Notes: a model not told the origin generated them from the sequence alone. A DNA stretch of 64,000 bases from Bipolaris cookei (GCA_002286855.1 NRSV01000015.1:186001-250000); one strand, 5' to 3'. Positions 22,165-33,038 are shown, counted from the first letter of the stretch. Numbers and translations are program-made.

Positions 22165-22275
22165 GCACGCGTAGGTGCAGGGCTGTGTGGTGCATCCTTG
22201 TTGCTGTTGCAATGGCGTATTGCTTCGGCTCAGCTGAAGTCATTGCTTCTGCGGCCTTGGGTGGGCTGCGAAAAT
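22165..22275 (+). pseudogene. Short inverted copy of the HET pseudogene 5' part
   Basis: Plus-strand 22220-22262 reads SAQLKSLLLRPWVGC, nearly the same as the minus-strand HET pseudogene at about 19248-19290. The upstream motif GCACGCGTAGGTGCAG (22167-22182) is also shared, in the same relative order, with the minus strand near 19545-19560. The spacing is about 55 bp here and about 260 bp there. It is therefore an inverted, internally deleted duplicate of the same locus and ends in a stop soon after. Confidence 0.6.
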
Positions 22276-23299
22276 TGAGATAGATGATGGACTAGTTAGT
22301 TCTATCTGCACTGATTCCTGGTGTGACCCTGAATATGACACTTCGTGCACGTTGGCGGCGCGCACTGGCGTCGCTCACCAGCCTGGCTCTGGCTACGTAG
22401 CCTCCATCGCCACCCTTTCTGCCTCTGCAGCCATCTGCTGAGCCTGCTGCACTTGAAGAGCGTCTCTACAGGCTACATACTGACGCCACTATTCTTGCTT
22501 TTGTTGTTAGCGCTAATTTCCTACACGTACGTAGCTTCCTATTTGTACGTAACGGGCTGAACGCCCTTCGAATGAGCTCCTCGATGGAGTCTCGGCAGAC
22601 CCACAGACACCGGATCTCACCTCGGCAACCCGATCGATAGACGGTCAGACCATTATCGGATGTACTGTTATCCGATAGAGAACAGATACATACTAGTACG
22701 TAGCAGCGTAGATAGACCGATAGCTCTTCAGCGAATGCAATCTCCGTTACACACAGGCAAAGCTCCTAGTAGTTTAGCACTCTCTTGAGTCTCGCCCGTT
22801 ACTTACAGCAAGAACTAGCAGCGGGGGTGGGCATCCTAGTCACTTCACCTCGAACGACACTAGAGCAAGCGACAGCAATGTAGGGCCCCTGTAGGCTCAG
22901 CATTCCGTGTAATGTGTAAACCGGAAGCCGACTGTGCAAGCGAGTGTAAAATCAGATACAGTGTCCATTTATAAACTATGGGAGGCAAGGAAAAAGTGAG
23001 CCGGGCTGCATTCCGTTTTTTTCTTGGCCATTATAGTGTAAGGTAGGAGGCTGATGGTAGACATAATAAAAGCCCAAAAACACGAGGGAAAATATTCGAA
23101 ACGACCAAGATAGAAGGAAAGCCGGCTCACGGGACTGCGCTAGACAGAAGTATCTGTGCCTACTTGTGGTTCCGGCATATTTATTACAGGATCTAGTTGA
23201 CTATTTATATAGTTAATGTTGGGTCAATTAGATTGCAGAATCCAACAGCCCCTATCTGGGCATCTTCAACTTTTTTAGACGGCAAGTCAAGGCTTGTCG
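22276..23299. other. Spacer, no gene seen
   Basis: Contains no readable domain. It lies downstream of the DUF3435 pseudogene (minus strand) and may include its decayed 3' flank. Confidence 0.35.
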
Positions 23300-25580
23300 C
23301 TAGTAGGTAGCAAATACTCGCCTTCGTATCTCAGCAATCATATAAATGCTTGGGGGACACAGTTCCGTGAATCTGTTGAGCATGTCGTTGCAAGTGCTTC
23401 TTGTCTTCCAGAGGCACCATACAAAGATTGCAGCTAAGATTATTTCCCTTCTGAACGATTCTTAAGTGATTGCATCGAAAATGTTTGCTAAGATCGCCTG
23501 GGGTGCTAAAAGCATATATGCGCTGTGCCAGCGGCAGCCCTTTGTTGCCTAGGCAAAGAAAACATACCCCCGGCCTTTTCTCCTTATACACCGAGACATT
23601 GGCTGATTCTAATGCTTCCTCCTCGTGTCCTGGTTGGCTCTTGACGGGCAGGGCAGCGTTCCTGCTTTGCCTCCCTTTTCGGATGGGGCTCATCCCCCCC
23701 TCTCTTCAATACTACAGTAAAGGGTGACCGCACGAATAGCGCGATTACGCCTGGTGATCTCCTCTTCTATATTGTCTCCCGGTTTTGACAGGACTGAGTC
23801 GGATAGCTTTATTTGGGCCGGGAGCATAATGTCGTGAGCTAGCTCCAGATCGTCATCAGTTTCTAAGCCAGCAAGCTGTCGCTCGACATCACGTACGGGC
23901 TGTTCAGACTCCCACCGCTCTTTAATGTCTTTGAGAAGGGCATGCCGGCGGCGCTACCTCTCCTGATTAATCTTAGAGGTCAGCGCTTTATACTTGGGAT
24001 GTTTATTGCATTCTGAACGGTACGTTTAAGTTGCTCTCGTTGGTTGAGGAGAGAACAAATAGAAGGATCATCGTCGACAGATGCAGACTGTTCCTCTGTG
24101 AGTCTTCGTGACCGACGACGATCAATCAAGCGGCTCATCATACAAGCCGGCCGCATGAGAGCTTCTTGGGGCCGTATACCTCTTACAACAGCCTGTGTAT
24201 TAACTGTAATGCGTCGTGACAGGTAATGCTTCAAAAACGTCGATATGCTGGCATGGCCTCACTGACGTTACCTACACGCCACGTTAATTCTACTTCCTGT
24301 ATTATGCACCTTACATTGAATAGATTGACTGACCATTCTCATTAAATGCCTTTCCTCCAGCATATCTCAGCGAATAGGGACGTGTGACTTGAGCAAACCC
24401 GGTGACTTCACTCAAAGCTCGAATCCATGGCAGTAGGGTGGAGTAGGGAAGAGGTTCGTTGGGAGAGATCTCCCAACCATCCAGGGTCCGGACAGCTTTG
24501 CGGGATACAGGAATATTGTCTAACGTCTGATTCAGGCGTAATGGCAGCTCATTACAGCCCGGCGGAACCGTCAATCTGCTTAACTCCTCAGGTGAGGTCA
24601 GATTGTAGGCTGCAAACGCCTTATCGCTGAAGATCAGGCCAAGGAGGAAGACGTGAGGACTGAAGTGGAGCGTCTCATCATACATAATTTCAGGAAGGGG
24701 GAAGGTATTTCTTAAAGAGAAATCAATATATGTATAAGCTCTAGGAAACGACAATAACGTACAAGTCTTTGATACCAAGAAATTCTTTTGCGAATTCAAA
24801 GGTAAACTCAAGTAGTACTCGATGAGGACCACCCTCAGGATCACATAGCAGCGTGACCTGTATATGGCGATAACAGAGACTGAGAAGAACTTGGGGCCGG
24901 TTTGCTGTAAACCCGCCTAGTTGTAAATAGAGCTGGGCTTGCATCCTGTAGCGTCCATGGGGATATCTCTTTTCAGTGGTGACCAGATTCGTTTGTAGCA
25001 CTTGAGCCAAATCCTCGACATAAATGCAAGCCTTATCACGACCGATCTTCTTCAGATTGTGCGTCTTTGCTAGCCTTCTTAGCACCTATTAGTTGTGTTA
25101 GATATACATGCTCATACGAGACCGTAACTAGAAAACCAGCTCTTTATACCTTATGCATACTCCGATTCAGTTTTCCATCTAGTTTTGCACCAGTTGCTCT
25201 TTCATACACCAGCCGGAGACCCTTCCAATACGTCCCTAGGGAGCTGGAGAACTTGATTCCTCGGCGTTTCCTCCCCCCTTTTCCCTGACGCTGGCTAAGT
25301 AGCCAGTCAAAGAATGTGTACAGAGTACGAACTGATACAGTTGTATAAGCACGGCAATAGTCTTTTTTAAGGTAAGTCCATCATCTATGCTAGGCCAGTC
25401 CATGTCTAGCGCAAGCTATGGGGGGGTGGGAGACATACTTATTCCATTGATCCTCTATACGGTCGAGCAAACGAGTACTGCTATCTTTATAGTACTCTTC
25501 CGGATACTCTTGTTCTTTGAAATTCTCTAGCCGTTCAAGGTAGTATTCAGATGGATGATCCTCGTTGGGAAGAGCCATGC
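23300..25580 (-). pseudogene. DUF3435 tyrosine recombinase-like pseudogene with C2H2 tail
   Basis: Read on the minus strand in several frames, the family order is intact. The N-terminal segment is YYKDSSTRLLDRIEDQW (25.5 kb). FFDWLLSQRQGKGGRK and FSSSLGTYWKGLRLVYERAT follow (25.2-25.3 kb). After an intron with acceptor near 25085 come RRLAKTHNLKKIGRDKAC and RYRMQAQLYLQLGGFTANRP. After a second intron come NTFPLPEIMYDETL and FAQVTRPYSLRYAGGKAFNE. Next are FLKHYLSRRITVNTQAVVRG and RDVERQLAGLETDDDLELAH, and a C-terminal zinc-finger segment (CFLCLGNK..., CNLCMVPLEDKKHLQRHAQQIH). Arg in YSLRYAGG and the H-Y pair in FLKHYL correspond to tyrosine-recombinase catalytic positions. The 3' half has a frameshift near 23.97 kb and stops, including a CAG-to-TAG type change. 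DUF3435 proteins include the captains of Starship elements; many are dispersed degenerate copies, so mobility is not proven. Confidence 0.82.
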
Positions 25581-25661
25581 CCCATCCTCATCATTTTTGT
25601 TGGCTGATTCGGTATCTATTAGATCTGTGTCCAGCTCTTTATCGTAGTCTGTGGCAGACGC

Positions 25662-25925
25662 AGAGTATTATTATTATTATCATTATTATTATTCCATTAG
25701 AGTCTATATGCAGCTCGGGCCTATGTAAGACTTTGGCCGGGGCCGTTCTAGATGCTTGGTTGTGGTATTGGGGTTTCGTTGTATAGTACGCTTATTGTGC
25801 CTTGCTATCCGCTTTAGGCTGTGCCTCCAGCAGATCCCGTGTACTGAAGAGCAGTTTGACAAACAGGAAGAGATGTAGGGCAGCGAGGCTGCCTTATAGC
25901 GGGCTCTTTAGGGTTAATGAAATAA
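25662..25925 (-). mobile_element. Non-LTR retrotransposon 3' end (family B copy 1)
   Basis: On the plus strand it begins with (TTA)n and continues TATTCCATTAGAGTCTATAT... to about 25925. It is collinear with 28874-29130 and, in shortened form, 62108-62190. On the minus strand it therefore ends in a (TAA)n tail, as do many fungal LINEs, and is 5'-truncated. It inserted just upstream of the DUF3435 remnant. Confidence 0.65.
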
Positions 25926-26016
25926 GATTAGAGTAAGAGAGAAAATGAAAAAAAAAGGAAGAAAGAAAGAAAGCTGTTGGTAGTTTTAGACAGTGTTTCT
26001 GTCGTCGCAATTTGGT

Positions 26017-26670
26017 CTAAAGAACTCCAAGTAGGCAATATACAATGTCTTCTTCTTCGGTTGTTCTGTGATGTACAGCCCATTGCATTCGCTCGGATAT
26101 ACTAAACTGGCCTAAAGGACAGTTGTGCAGCGCGGCGAGTGGGATCTCGGTGATATCGTGCAGTAGTCGATCAAGTGACACTTTGTCGCTTATACACTGT
26201 CCTTCACGCGAGAAGAACTCGAGTGACACTGACGCGACCAGCTCTTGGAGCGTCCAGCCTCGAGTAAACCATTTGCTCTTCCGGAGCGACGTCTCCCAGT
26301 CGCTGCGTTGGGGCGTGTCTGCCGTAGCGGGTAGCGAGACATCCGATAGAAAGACGTAACATCGGGCCGCGTCCTGGTACCACTAAAACATCGAGTTAAT
26401 CGCCTTCGAGCGCTCGTTGTTGTCCCATCCATTGATGCAGCATGTGTCGACCCAGGAGTACTGCAGCCTGTCCTGAGCAGCCTGTTCGGCACAGAACCGT
26501 AGCTTCTGGTAACCTTCTTCTTTCTTTTTGTAGTTGCCATTCGATACATTTTTAATAAGGATTTCGGAGCCGCCCCATCGGTGCGATAGGATAGCGTAGG
26601 GTAGGATCGGCTTGCCGCGAGAGTCTGTCAAGATCAGTCTGCCTAGTGCGTTGAAATGGAGAAGCCGCGT
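26017..26670 (-). pseudogene. HET-STAND type N-terminal HET domain fragment
   Basis: One minus-strand frame reads RLLHFNALGRLILTDSRGKP, ILPYAILSHRWGGSEI, YSWVDTCCINGWDNNERSKA, CYVFLSDVS, WFTRGWTLQELVA, SLEFFSREGQ and EEDIVYCLLGVL. This is the HET domain of the class usually fused to NACHT and WD repeats (HET-E/HET-D like). The codon where the family has Met (26668-26670) is ACG, there is an in-frame TAG at 26383-26385, and the frame stops right after YCLLGVL, before any NACHT domain. It is a truncated, doubly broken copy. A GTG or later start could still make a short HET fragment, which I consider unlikely. Confidence 0.82.
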
Positions 26671-27439
26671 GGCGCTTGTAGTTCAGATTGCAGTCTAAGG
26701 AAGTAGAGGGGTGAACGGCCTTTGTGGTGAATTAGTGATAAACTAGTAAGAGTGAATGACATGTTTGCGACGATACAGAGGAGGCAACCTAGTGAGGCAG
26801 TGCATGTAACCAGGCTGAAGGTACTGCTGGCTATGTTAAGCGCCCAGCGTCCTTCAATGCCTCGTCTCATTACCTGCGCTGAGGCGGTATTCGCTTTGTT
26901 AAATCATGCTAGAAGATTGTACATGTAGGTGAGGTGCTAGTAAACATGGCTAATCTACAAAGGTCATTATAGCGTCCCGCCTGGCTCTGCGCAATGAGAG
27001 CGGGCACGACTGAGGAAACAGAAAACAGCTGCCTACGCGGCCCGGGAATAAGAGCTGTCTAAGGTTAGGCGATGAGAGGGAGCCGCAGCTCTCAGCCACA
27101 GCGTGCAACCCCTCGCAGATATCTCATCACGCTACTGCTGCCAAATGCCGCTAAAGCCACACGGCCGGTTCAACGCATTTTGACGATCTTGTCGCCAGCG
27201 CGGAGAAACTGCCAACATGCGTACTCCTCGCCTTACATTAAGCTTTCGAGACTGTAGGCTTAAATTCTACTATCTTAGTTTCTCCCTTCACCCACCGAGC
27301 TCTCTGTAAATGTTGGTGGTCGCGAACAAACGAGGGGGTATTAGAGGACAGGCGATGGACGGCATTGACAGAACGAGCGACAGCGTTGTCAACAACGCGT
27401 TTTTCTGCGTCGGAGGCTGATGTGCTAGGAGAACAAGAG
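26671..27439. other. Spacer, no gene seen
   Basis: No readable domain. It separates the HET-STAND fragment from the retroelement stack. Confidence 0.35.
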
Positions 27440-27675
27440 TTGTATTATTATTATTGTTGTTGTTTTGGTTTAACGTCCTCTCTCAGCCCTAGGGCTATAT
27501 AAGACGTGCAAGCTGGTGAGGCTCACAAGTATCTACGTAGTTACATTCGAATTGGTGTAGATCGAGTCGAGGGGGCTGTCTGAATCACGGTGAGGTTCGT
27601 AGCCTAGTGTAGAGGGAGGTAGAAGGGGGTCTTGCGGAGTAGGAGTGGTAGTATGGGGAGGAAGGGGTGTTAGAG
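27440..27675 (-). mobile_element. Non-LTR retrotransposon 3' end (family A, copy 1)
   Basis: Begins on the plus strand with (TTA)n/(TTG)n, then TTTAACGTCC and CAGCCCTAGGGCTATATAAG. It is repeated almost identically from 27683, so two 3'-UTR copies lie head to tail. Confidence 0.65.
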
Positions 27676-27682
27676 TATAGGT

Positions 27683-28500
27683 ACCTATTATTATTATTAT
27701 TTTGATTTAACGTCCTTTTTCAGCCCTAGGGCTATATAAGACGTGCAGACCCAAGGTCCACAAGTATCTACGTGTTTCTATCAATTTAGTGTAGATAGGG
27801 GAGGGGGTTATCTAAATAAAGGTGAGGCTCTTAGCCTAGTGTATCGGAAAGTAGTAGGGGGTCTTGCGGGTAGTAGATAGGGTAAGGTAGGTAGATATAG
27901 GGCAGGGTACTAGTACTAGTAGCTCCCTAGTTTTCGGTGTTTCCTTTATACCAGGCTTGTGTCCCAGCTTTTGTCTCCTCAATAAACCTAATAGTCGCCT
28001 GTATGCCTATACTAGTTTCTAGTAAGAAGACTAGTGATAGTGGATCCTTGCTTGTTTCTTGCATCTTCTCTCTAGCTTTTCTATATAGCGCACAGCTAAG
28101 TAGAATATGCCTAACGTCTTGAATAGCTCTATAGTTGCATGGGCATACGTTAGAGTCTACTTTCCCTCGATTAAATAGGAAGCTTCTCAGATAGCAGTGC
28201 CCTAGCTTTAGCTGATAGAAGGCACTAGATACCTCTCTTCTAGTAGAAGGGATAGCTATTTGCTTTCTAATCTTCCACTTATACTTTGCAGCGTAGGTGT
28301 TAGAGTTGAGCTCGATAGCTTTCCTTTTATACTGTTCGAGATATGTAAGCCACTCTCTTTGGCCTAGCTGTTTTACTCGTGTGCCAATTACAGCTAGGCT
28401 CGTTCTACTAGAGCTAGGATCTAGCTTTGTTGCCTCCTTAGCTAGTATATCTGCTTTCTCGTTTCCGATGATATCTTGGTGTCCAGGTACCCAGTATNTT
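27683..28500 (-). mobile_element. Non-LTR retrotransposon family A, C-terminal coding part and 3' end
   Basis: On the minus strand, from about 28497 down to 27930, the frame reads YWVPGHQDIIGNEKADILAK (end of RNase H), HCYLRSFLFNRGKVDSNVC (zinc knuckle region) and QETSKDPLSLVFLLETSIGI. This is the C-terminus of a LINE ORF2 of the I/Tad type. The 3' UTR to 27683 ends in (TAA)n on that strand. The element is 5'-truncated at the ambiguous base 28498. Confidence 0.75.
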
Positions 28501-28675
28501 ATCGACTCGATTGTGCAGGGGCAGCTAGCACTGTATATAGATAGCTACGTAGCTCAGAAGCTCAGTTCTCTATCGAATACAATCTTGTTACCAGGCATCG
28601 GCAACCTTTGCGCAGCCTCTCACAGCTTTCTCGTTTCCGATGATATCTTGGTGTCCAGGTACCCAGTATATTGTA
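28452..28675. repeat. 45-bp direct repeat around an ambiguous base
   Basis: CTTTCTCGTTTCCGATGATA and the following GTCCAGGTACCCAGTAT occur at 28454-28497 and again at 28627-28671. Between them are an N at 28498 and about 125 bp of unrelated sequence. This looks either like a partial tandem duplication inside the LINE or an assembly join. Confidence 0.6.
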
Positions 28676-28872
28676 GGTGATAGGCCAGTTTCTTGTAGTT
28701 TCTCAGCTGCTCTTATACATCTAAGTTGCCACTCTTGTCCAGGGTCATCAGAGGCGGTATTCAGTCTAAGTATAGCAGCTTGGTTATCTGCGTACACTCT
28801 GACTTCTAGACAGTCGTCTACTAGATCGATAGCTTTCTCTAAGCCTAGTGTAATCCCTTCTAGCTCTCCGTT
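28590..28872 (-). mobile_element. Non-LTR retrotransposon family A, RNase H fragment
   Basis: The minus strand reads ELEGITLGLEKAIDLVDDCL, VYADNQAAILRLNTASDDPG, then IYWVPGHQDIIGNEKA: the RNase H domain of a LINE. Its 5' side is interrupted at 28873 by the (TAA)n end of the family B element. Confidence 0.75.
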
Positions 28873-28873
28873 A

Positions 28874-29740
28874 TATTATTATTCCATTATAGTCCTGTAT
28901 CAGCCGTTGGCTATGTAGGACTTTGGCCAAAGGCCGTTCTATCTAACTAGTTACAATTTGATACGTTGTGCTGTATTACGTGACTATGGTGCTTCGGCCT
29001 TTATCTAGCTAAGCTATTACTAGCTTTGTAGATGCCTGGTGCTAAAGAGCAGTTTGGTAACAGGGAGAGATGTAGGGTAGCCAGGCTGCCTTCCAGCGGG
29101 CTCTCTTAGGGGAAAGGAAATAGCGCTAGTAAAATCAAGTTTTCTTCTTTTGTTGTTGTTTTTCTGGTTTTTCTTCTTTCTAGCCCTCTTGGCTAAGGTG
29201 CCATTTTCTTGTTCCTATCCGCGTGCTAGCAATAAAAGCTAAAGTAGCTTCTATGCCGCTCGTAGTGTGGAGTAAGAGTGGGAGTTTAAGTACTTTTTGG
29301 TCTAGAGTCTTTTTAAGCTGGCTTCTTTCTGCGCTGTAGAAGCCGCAGTATAGAAGTAGATGCTCTGCTGTTTGTGGCCTTCCACAGCGGCAGTGATCTA
29401 TTTTACTTCTTTTAACTCTCTTTAGGTAGGCGTTAAAGTATCCGTGTCCTATCTTAAGAGAATAGAAGGCGCTTGAAATCTCTCTTTTCGTGCCTCTAGG
29501 GATTGCTAGTTGGTTTTTGAGCTNTGTCGTACGGCTCTAGGTGATAGGCCTTTGTTTGAGTTTGCTAGTCTGCTTAGCCGGTGGAAGGCTGCGCTAGCCT
29601 GCTGGTTTCTAATACAGCTATGCTGTTTGAATTTGAGTCCGCAGTCAAAGTGGACACCTAGCCATCTAACTAGCTCTCTAGACTGTACTGTTTCCTGACT
29701 GGGTAGAGTAAGTACTCTACTTTGATCTTTTTTAGTATAG
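28874..29740 (-). mobile_element. Non-LTR retrotransposon family B, RT-thumb to 3' end
   Basis: On the minus strand, 29735 to 29525 reads ELVRWLGVHFDCGLKFKQH and AFHRLSRLANSNKGLSPRAV (end of the reverse transcriptase). After an N at 29524, 29515 to 29160 reads RDISSAFYSLKIGHGYFNAY and CRCGRPQTAEHLLLYCGFYS (zinc-knuckle C-terminus). The 3' UTR to 28874 ends in (TAA)n. The RNase H region expected between the two coding parts is missing at the N, so this is an internally deleted or misjoined copy inserted into family A. Confidence 0.72.
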
Positions 29741-29998
29741 GTACCTAGGATAGGTATATACTAGTTTTCAGAATTTCCTTTGTACCAGGTCTGCATAGCA
29801 ACCTTTGTTTCTTGAATAAAGGCAGTTATAGTCTGTATGCCTTTCCCTGTTTGTAGGAGAAAAGCTAGAGATAGAGGGTCTCTCCTAGCTTCTTGCATCT
29901 TCTTTCTAGCCTCCTTATATAGTGGGCATTTAAGGGGGATATGAACAAGAGTTATAGAATAGACGCGCATTGCGTTTGTTTTAATACAAGTGCGCTAG
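29741..29998 (-). mobile_element. Non-LTR retrotransposon family A, C-terminal fragment
   Basis: The minus strand reads KEARKKMQEARRDPLSLAFL and TAFIQETKVAMQTWYKGNSE, homologous to the family A C-terminus at about 27940-28100. It stops about 50 bp from the TEL2 stop codon, so TEL2's 3' UTR probably runs into it. Confidence 0.7.
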
Positions 29999-30050
29999 AA
30001 ATATTCCGAACTTTCGGAAGAAAAAGCGTCCCGGCACGTAGGGATGGGCA

Positions 30051-33038
30051 TTAGTAATCCATCAAAATACCCGCCATCCTCCTCTGATACTTCTCAACTA
30101 CCTCTTGACACCTAACCACCACGCCGGCCGCAAGCACTCTCACCTTCTCATCCTCACTTCTAGCGCCTAAGCCGTCAAAAACCATCTTGACCCAAGCCTG
30201 TGTCTCCATGAGTTCTTTACCTTGCTCAACAGCGATTCGTTCCTTGTCTTCATTTGTTTCCAACAACATCATGAAACCAAACAAAACTGCATTGAGTATG
30301 TTCTTGTCCTTACCGGCCAAACCGCGGACCGAGAGTAGGAGGTCCCAGTACTCGCGCGTCATCTGAGGCAGCGCAAGGGTATTCGGGCCCGAGGCATTGA
30401 GGAGTATAGAAAGAGTTTGTAGAAATGGCGGCAAGAGATGAGTAGAAGTGTAGATGGAGTCATTATTGGCGCGAACCTGGAGCCACCAGCGTCCGGTAAG
30501 AGGAAAGAAGAAATTATCCGCTACGATTTGGGCGAGAGCATTCGGAATTGGCTTACGTCGCCTCTTCTCTACTTCCATACGCGAAGAAAAGGTTCGCACT
30601 TTAAGAACGTTGGGCCCGCTGAGTTGGTCGGCTGCTTGTGATGCAATCGGGGAAAGCATTTCACGTGCCATTTGACTTGAAATCTTCGCTACTGATGGCC
30701 CACTTTTGTCTTCTGCGTAGATACCGTGGAGATGTGGCGGAAGCTGCTTGCTAGGAAAGTCTGGCTTTGCGGGTATTATGCTATCGGTCAAAGTATCTTT
30801 TATTCCTGCCAGCTCGCGCGCTCCAACACTGAGGGTCGTAAGCATAGCTATGCGTTGCTGCAAACTATAGTCGCCAAAAAAGAAGGACCGCGCAAACCAC
30901 TGCGCCATCTGTGCCGGTCTGGCAAGTAGTACAGCAATCAAAGCTTGCTGTCTTTGTTGCGCAAACTCCTCTAGCTCCGAGTTGTCTTGCAGACTTGTAA
31001 GTATTGTCGCAAGTTCCTCAAGATGATCAATCACTTCAGTTCCAAAGTTTGCTTTACGGCGGATCAGAGATGCAGCCGTGGCTAAAGCAAGCTCGTGTCG
31101 GTCATAGTTTTGTTGGTCGCGAAGGCCGGCGATGAGATCCCGGACGTAGACGGGTGCTGTGAGTTTATTGCGGTTGATGGCTGTAGGGTCATCTGTGTCG
31201 TCCTCCGGATCAGAATCTGGTTTCTCGTACATCATTAAATCTGCATCCTCGTCTTCTGAATCAGACATGACTTCAATGACTTGCGGTCCCTGTGTTTTGG
31301 TTATCTCTGGAGATTTTGAGGTCTGGGGAAGTGGTTTCGGTTTCGGCTGCGTCTTCTTCACTGAGATTGTGCTGCTCTGCTGGGCCTTGAGATCTGTAGC
31401 ATTCCCAACTTTGTCGTCAATCTTGGTGAGCCTCTCATACCAGCTTGATTCTTCAGCTTCTGCACCCTCCAGCTCAATCTTCAGTTGCAACTCCGGTTTA
31501 TCTACCATCTTGGAAATAGCAATACCAACAGAGATCCCCAAGAAACGGGCTCGCGCAGACGCAGCGCCGATTCGGTTCGACATTCCGTTGACATGATGGG
31601 ACGATTTTGCCATCATGGTGAGAAACGTAGGTTCTGAACGCTTGACATAACTACTACATAGCGCCAAAGTCTGAGCAAGAGCTGCGTTTTGTTAGAGGAG
31701 TTCTTCGTAGAACCAAATCGCTACTTGCCTTCTTGTTGCAGTACTGAGGTATGTCTGATATAGACTGAATCTCCGAAGAGTTTGATTAGGCTCTCCAAAA
31801 GGGTGTGCAGCTTGTCTATGGCTGTCAGTACTGTTCACGTGCGCGAATACTGGCATTGCTTACCATGGTCTTTTGCCAAAGCAGCTACGACACTTCGCCG
31901 AGCTGACAGCGAATCATCTAGTACGGGTATTGTTGATCTTGTAAGTGTTGAGATAAGATGTTCTTTAAGGAGATCGTTATCTTTAATTAAGTCATGAAAC
32001 AAACCAGCAGCAGCATCTATAACAGAAGATGATGCAATCGGCGAGTCTTTGCCAACAACTTCGTTTGAGAAATACTGCTTGGCCACAAATGTGATGATTG
32101 CATTCATGTACTTTCGCTGCTCAAATGTCTTCATGTACGACAATAAACGCATGAGGTGCTCAACGCCACCATCGTTAATTATCGTCAGAAGTAGCGAGCT
32201 CAGGATTTGATCTGACTCATCAGCACCATTCAAAAACTTAATCAACCAACTTACCTGTGTAGCCCAATCCTAGAGCCTTTGAGCAGAGTTCTGCGGTAGC
32301 AGTGAGATAGTCATCGCTTTCGGAACCGCGCTCTAGCAGAACAGCCGTGTTGCGACCTAGCCACTCTGCATACTTCTTGCCTTCTGAAAGCCAGGTGGGT
32401 ACTCTCGAAATATCATCGCTCTTCTTCAGGACATCCTCAGCCTCTGCTGCGATTGACAGTAGACGTCCCGATACTACCTGGGAAAGATACTCTTTCCATA
32501 TAAGCTTCTTCTGTATGTCATTCTTGCCGAACAACAAAACGTCTTGCAATATGAGAAATGAGGTCTCATTACCACGCAGTATCAGATCCAAAACCTCTAG
32601 CGCATCTGAGATGTGTTCGGCTGTATTCCGCTCTTGTCCGGGGTTTTTTCTCTGACGACTATCTGCGATGAGCGACCGTAATCTTGTAATAATATGTCCC
32701 AGACTCGTTGGGTTTCGAAGGATTTTTCTAATCTTCTTTGCTTCTTCTTGGCCTTTGATTGACCTCCAGTAGTTGGGAATGGTGTCATTCACAAGCTGAT
32801 GTGCGATGCTTGCATTGAGTGGTTCCGGAAGTAAGAGGCTAAACCCCTCTATAGTGAGGTAATCCAGAACACTGTTTACGGTTGTTCGACTGGGCTGATT
32901 TTTCAACGCTTTCAGTGCTGATTCTGCAGAGTCGATAGTCACTCCATCTTCTTGTGCATTTAGGCTCCTAACTTCTTGGATGAGAGGCTCGCTACGGTTG
33001 ATTTTGCTAGTAGAAAGCGCCGTTAAAAAATCAGCCAT
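30051..33038 (-). CDS. TEL2: Telomere length regulation protein Tel2 (TTT complex)
   Basis: Four exons: 33038-32255, 32211-31864, 31815-31729 and 31681-30051, giving 949 aa. Introns are 43 bp (GTAAGT), 48 bp (GTAAGC, branch TACTGAC) and 47 bp with a GC donor (AG|GCAAGT); all keep frame. Tel2, with Tti1 and Tti2, is an Hsp90 co-chaperone that matures PIKK kinases (TOR, ATM/Tel1, ATR/Mec1). The diagnostic C-terminal Tel2 domain is clear: an acidic linker, PVYVRDLIAGLRD, HELALATAASLIRRKANFGT, ALIAVLLARP, then FFFGDYSLQQRIAMLTTLSV. The N-terminal half is an alpha-solenoid-like region with little conservation. Divergent from UBA3 across 238 bp. Confidence 0.9.
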
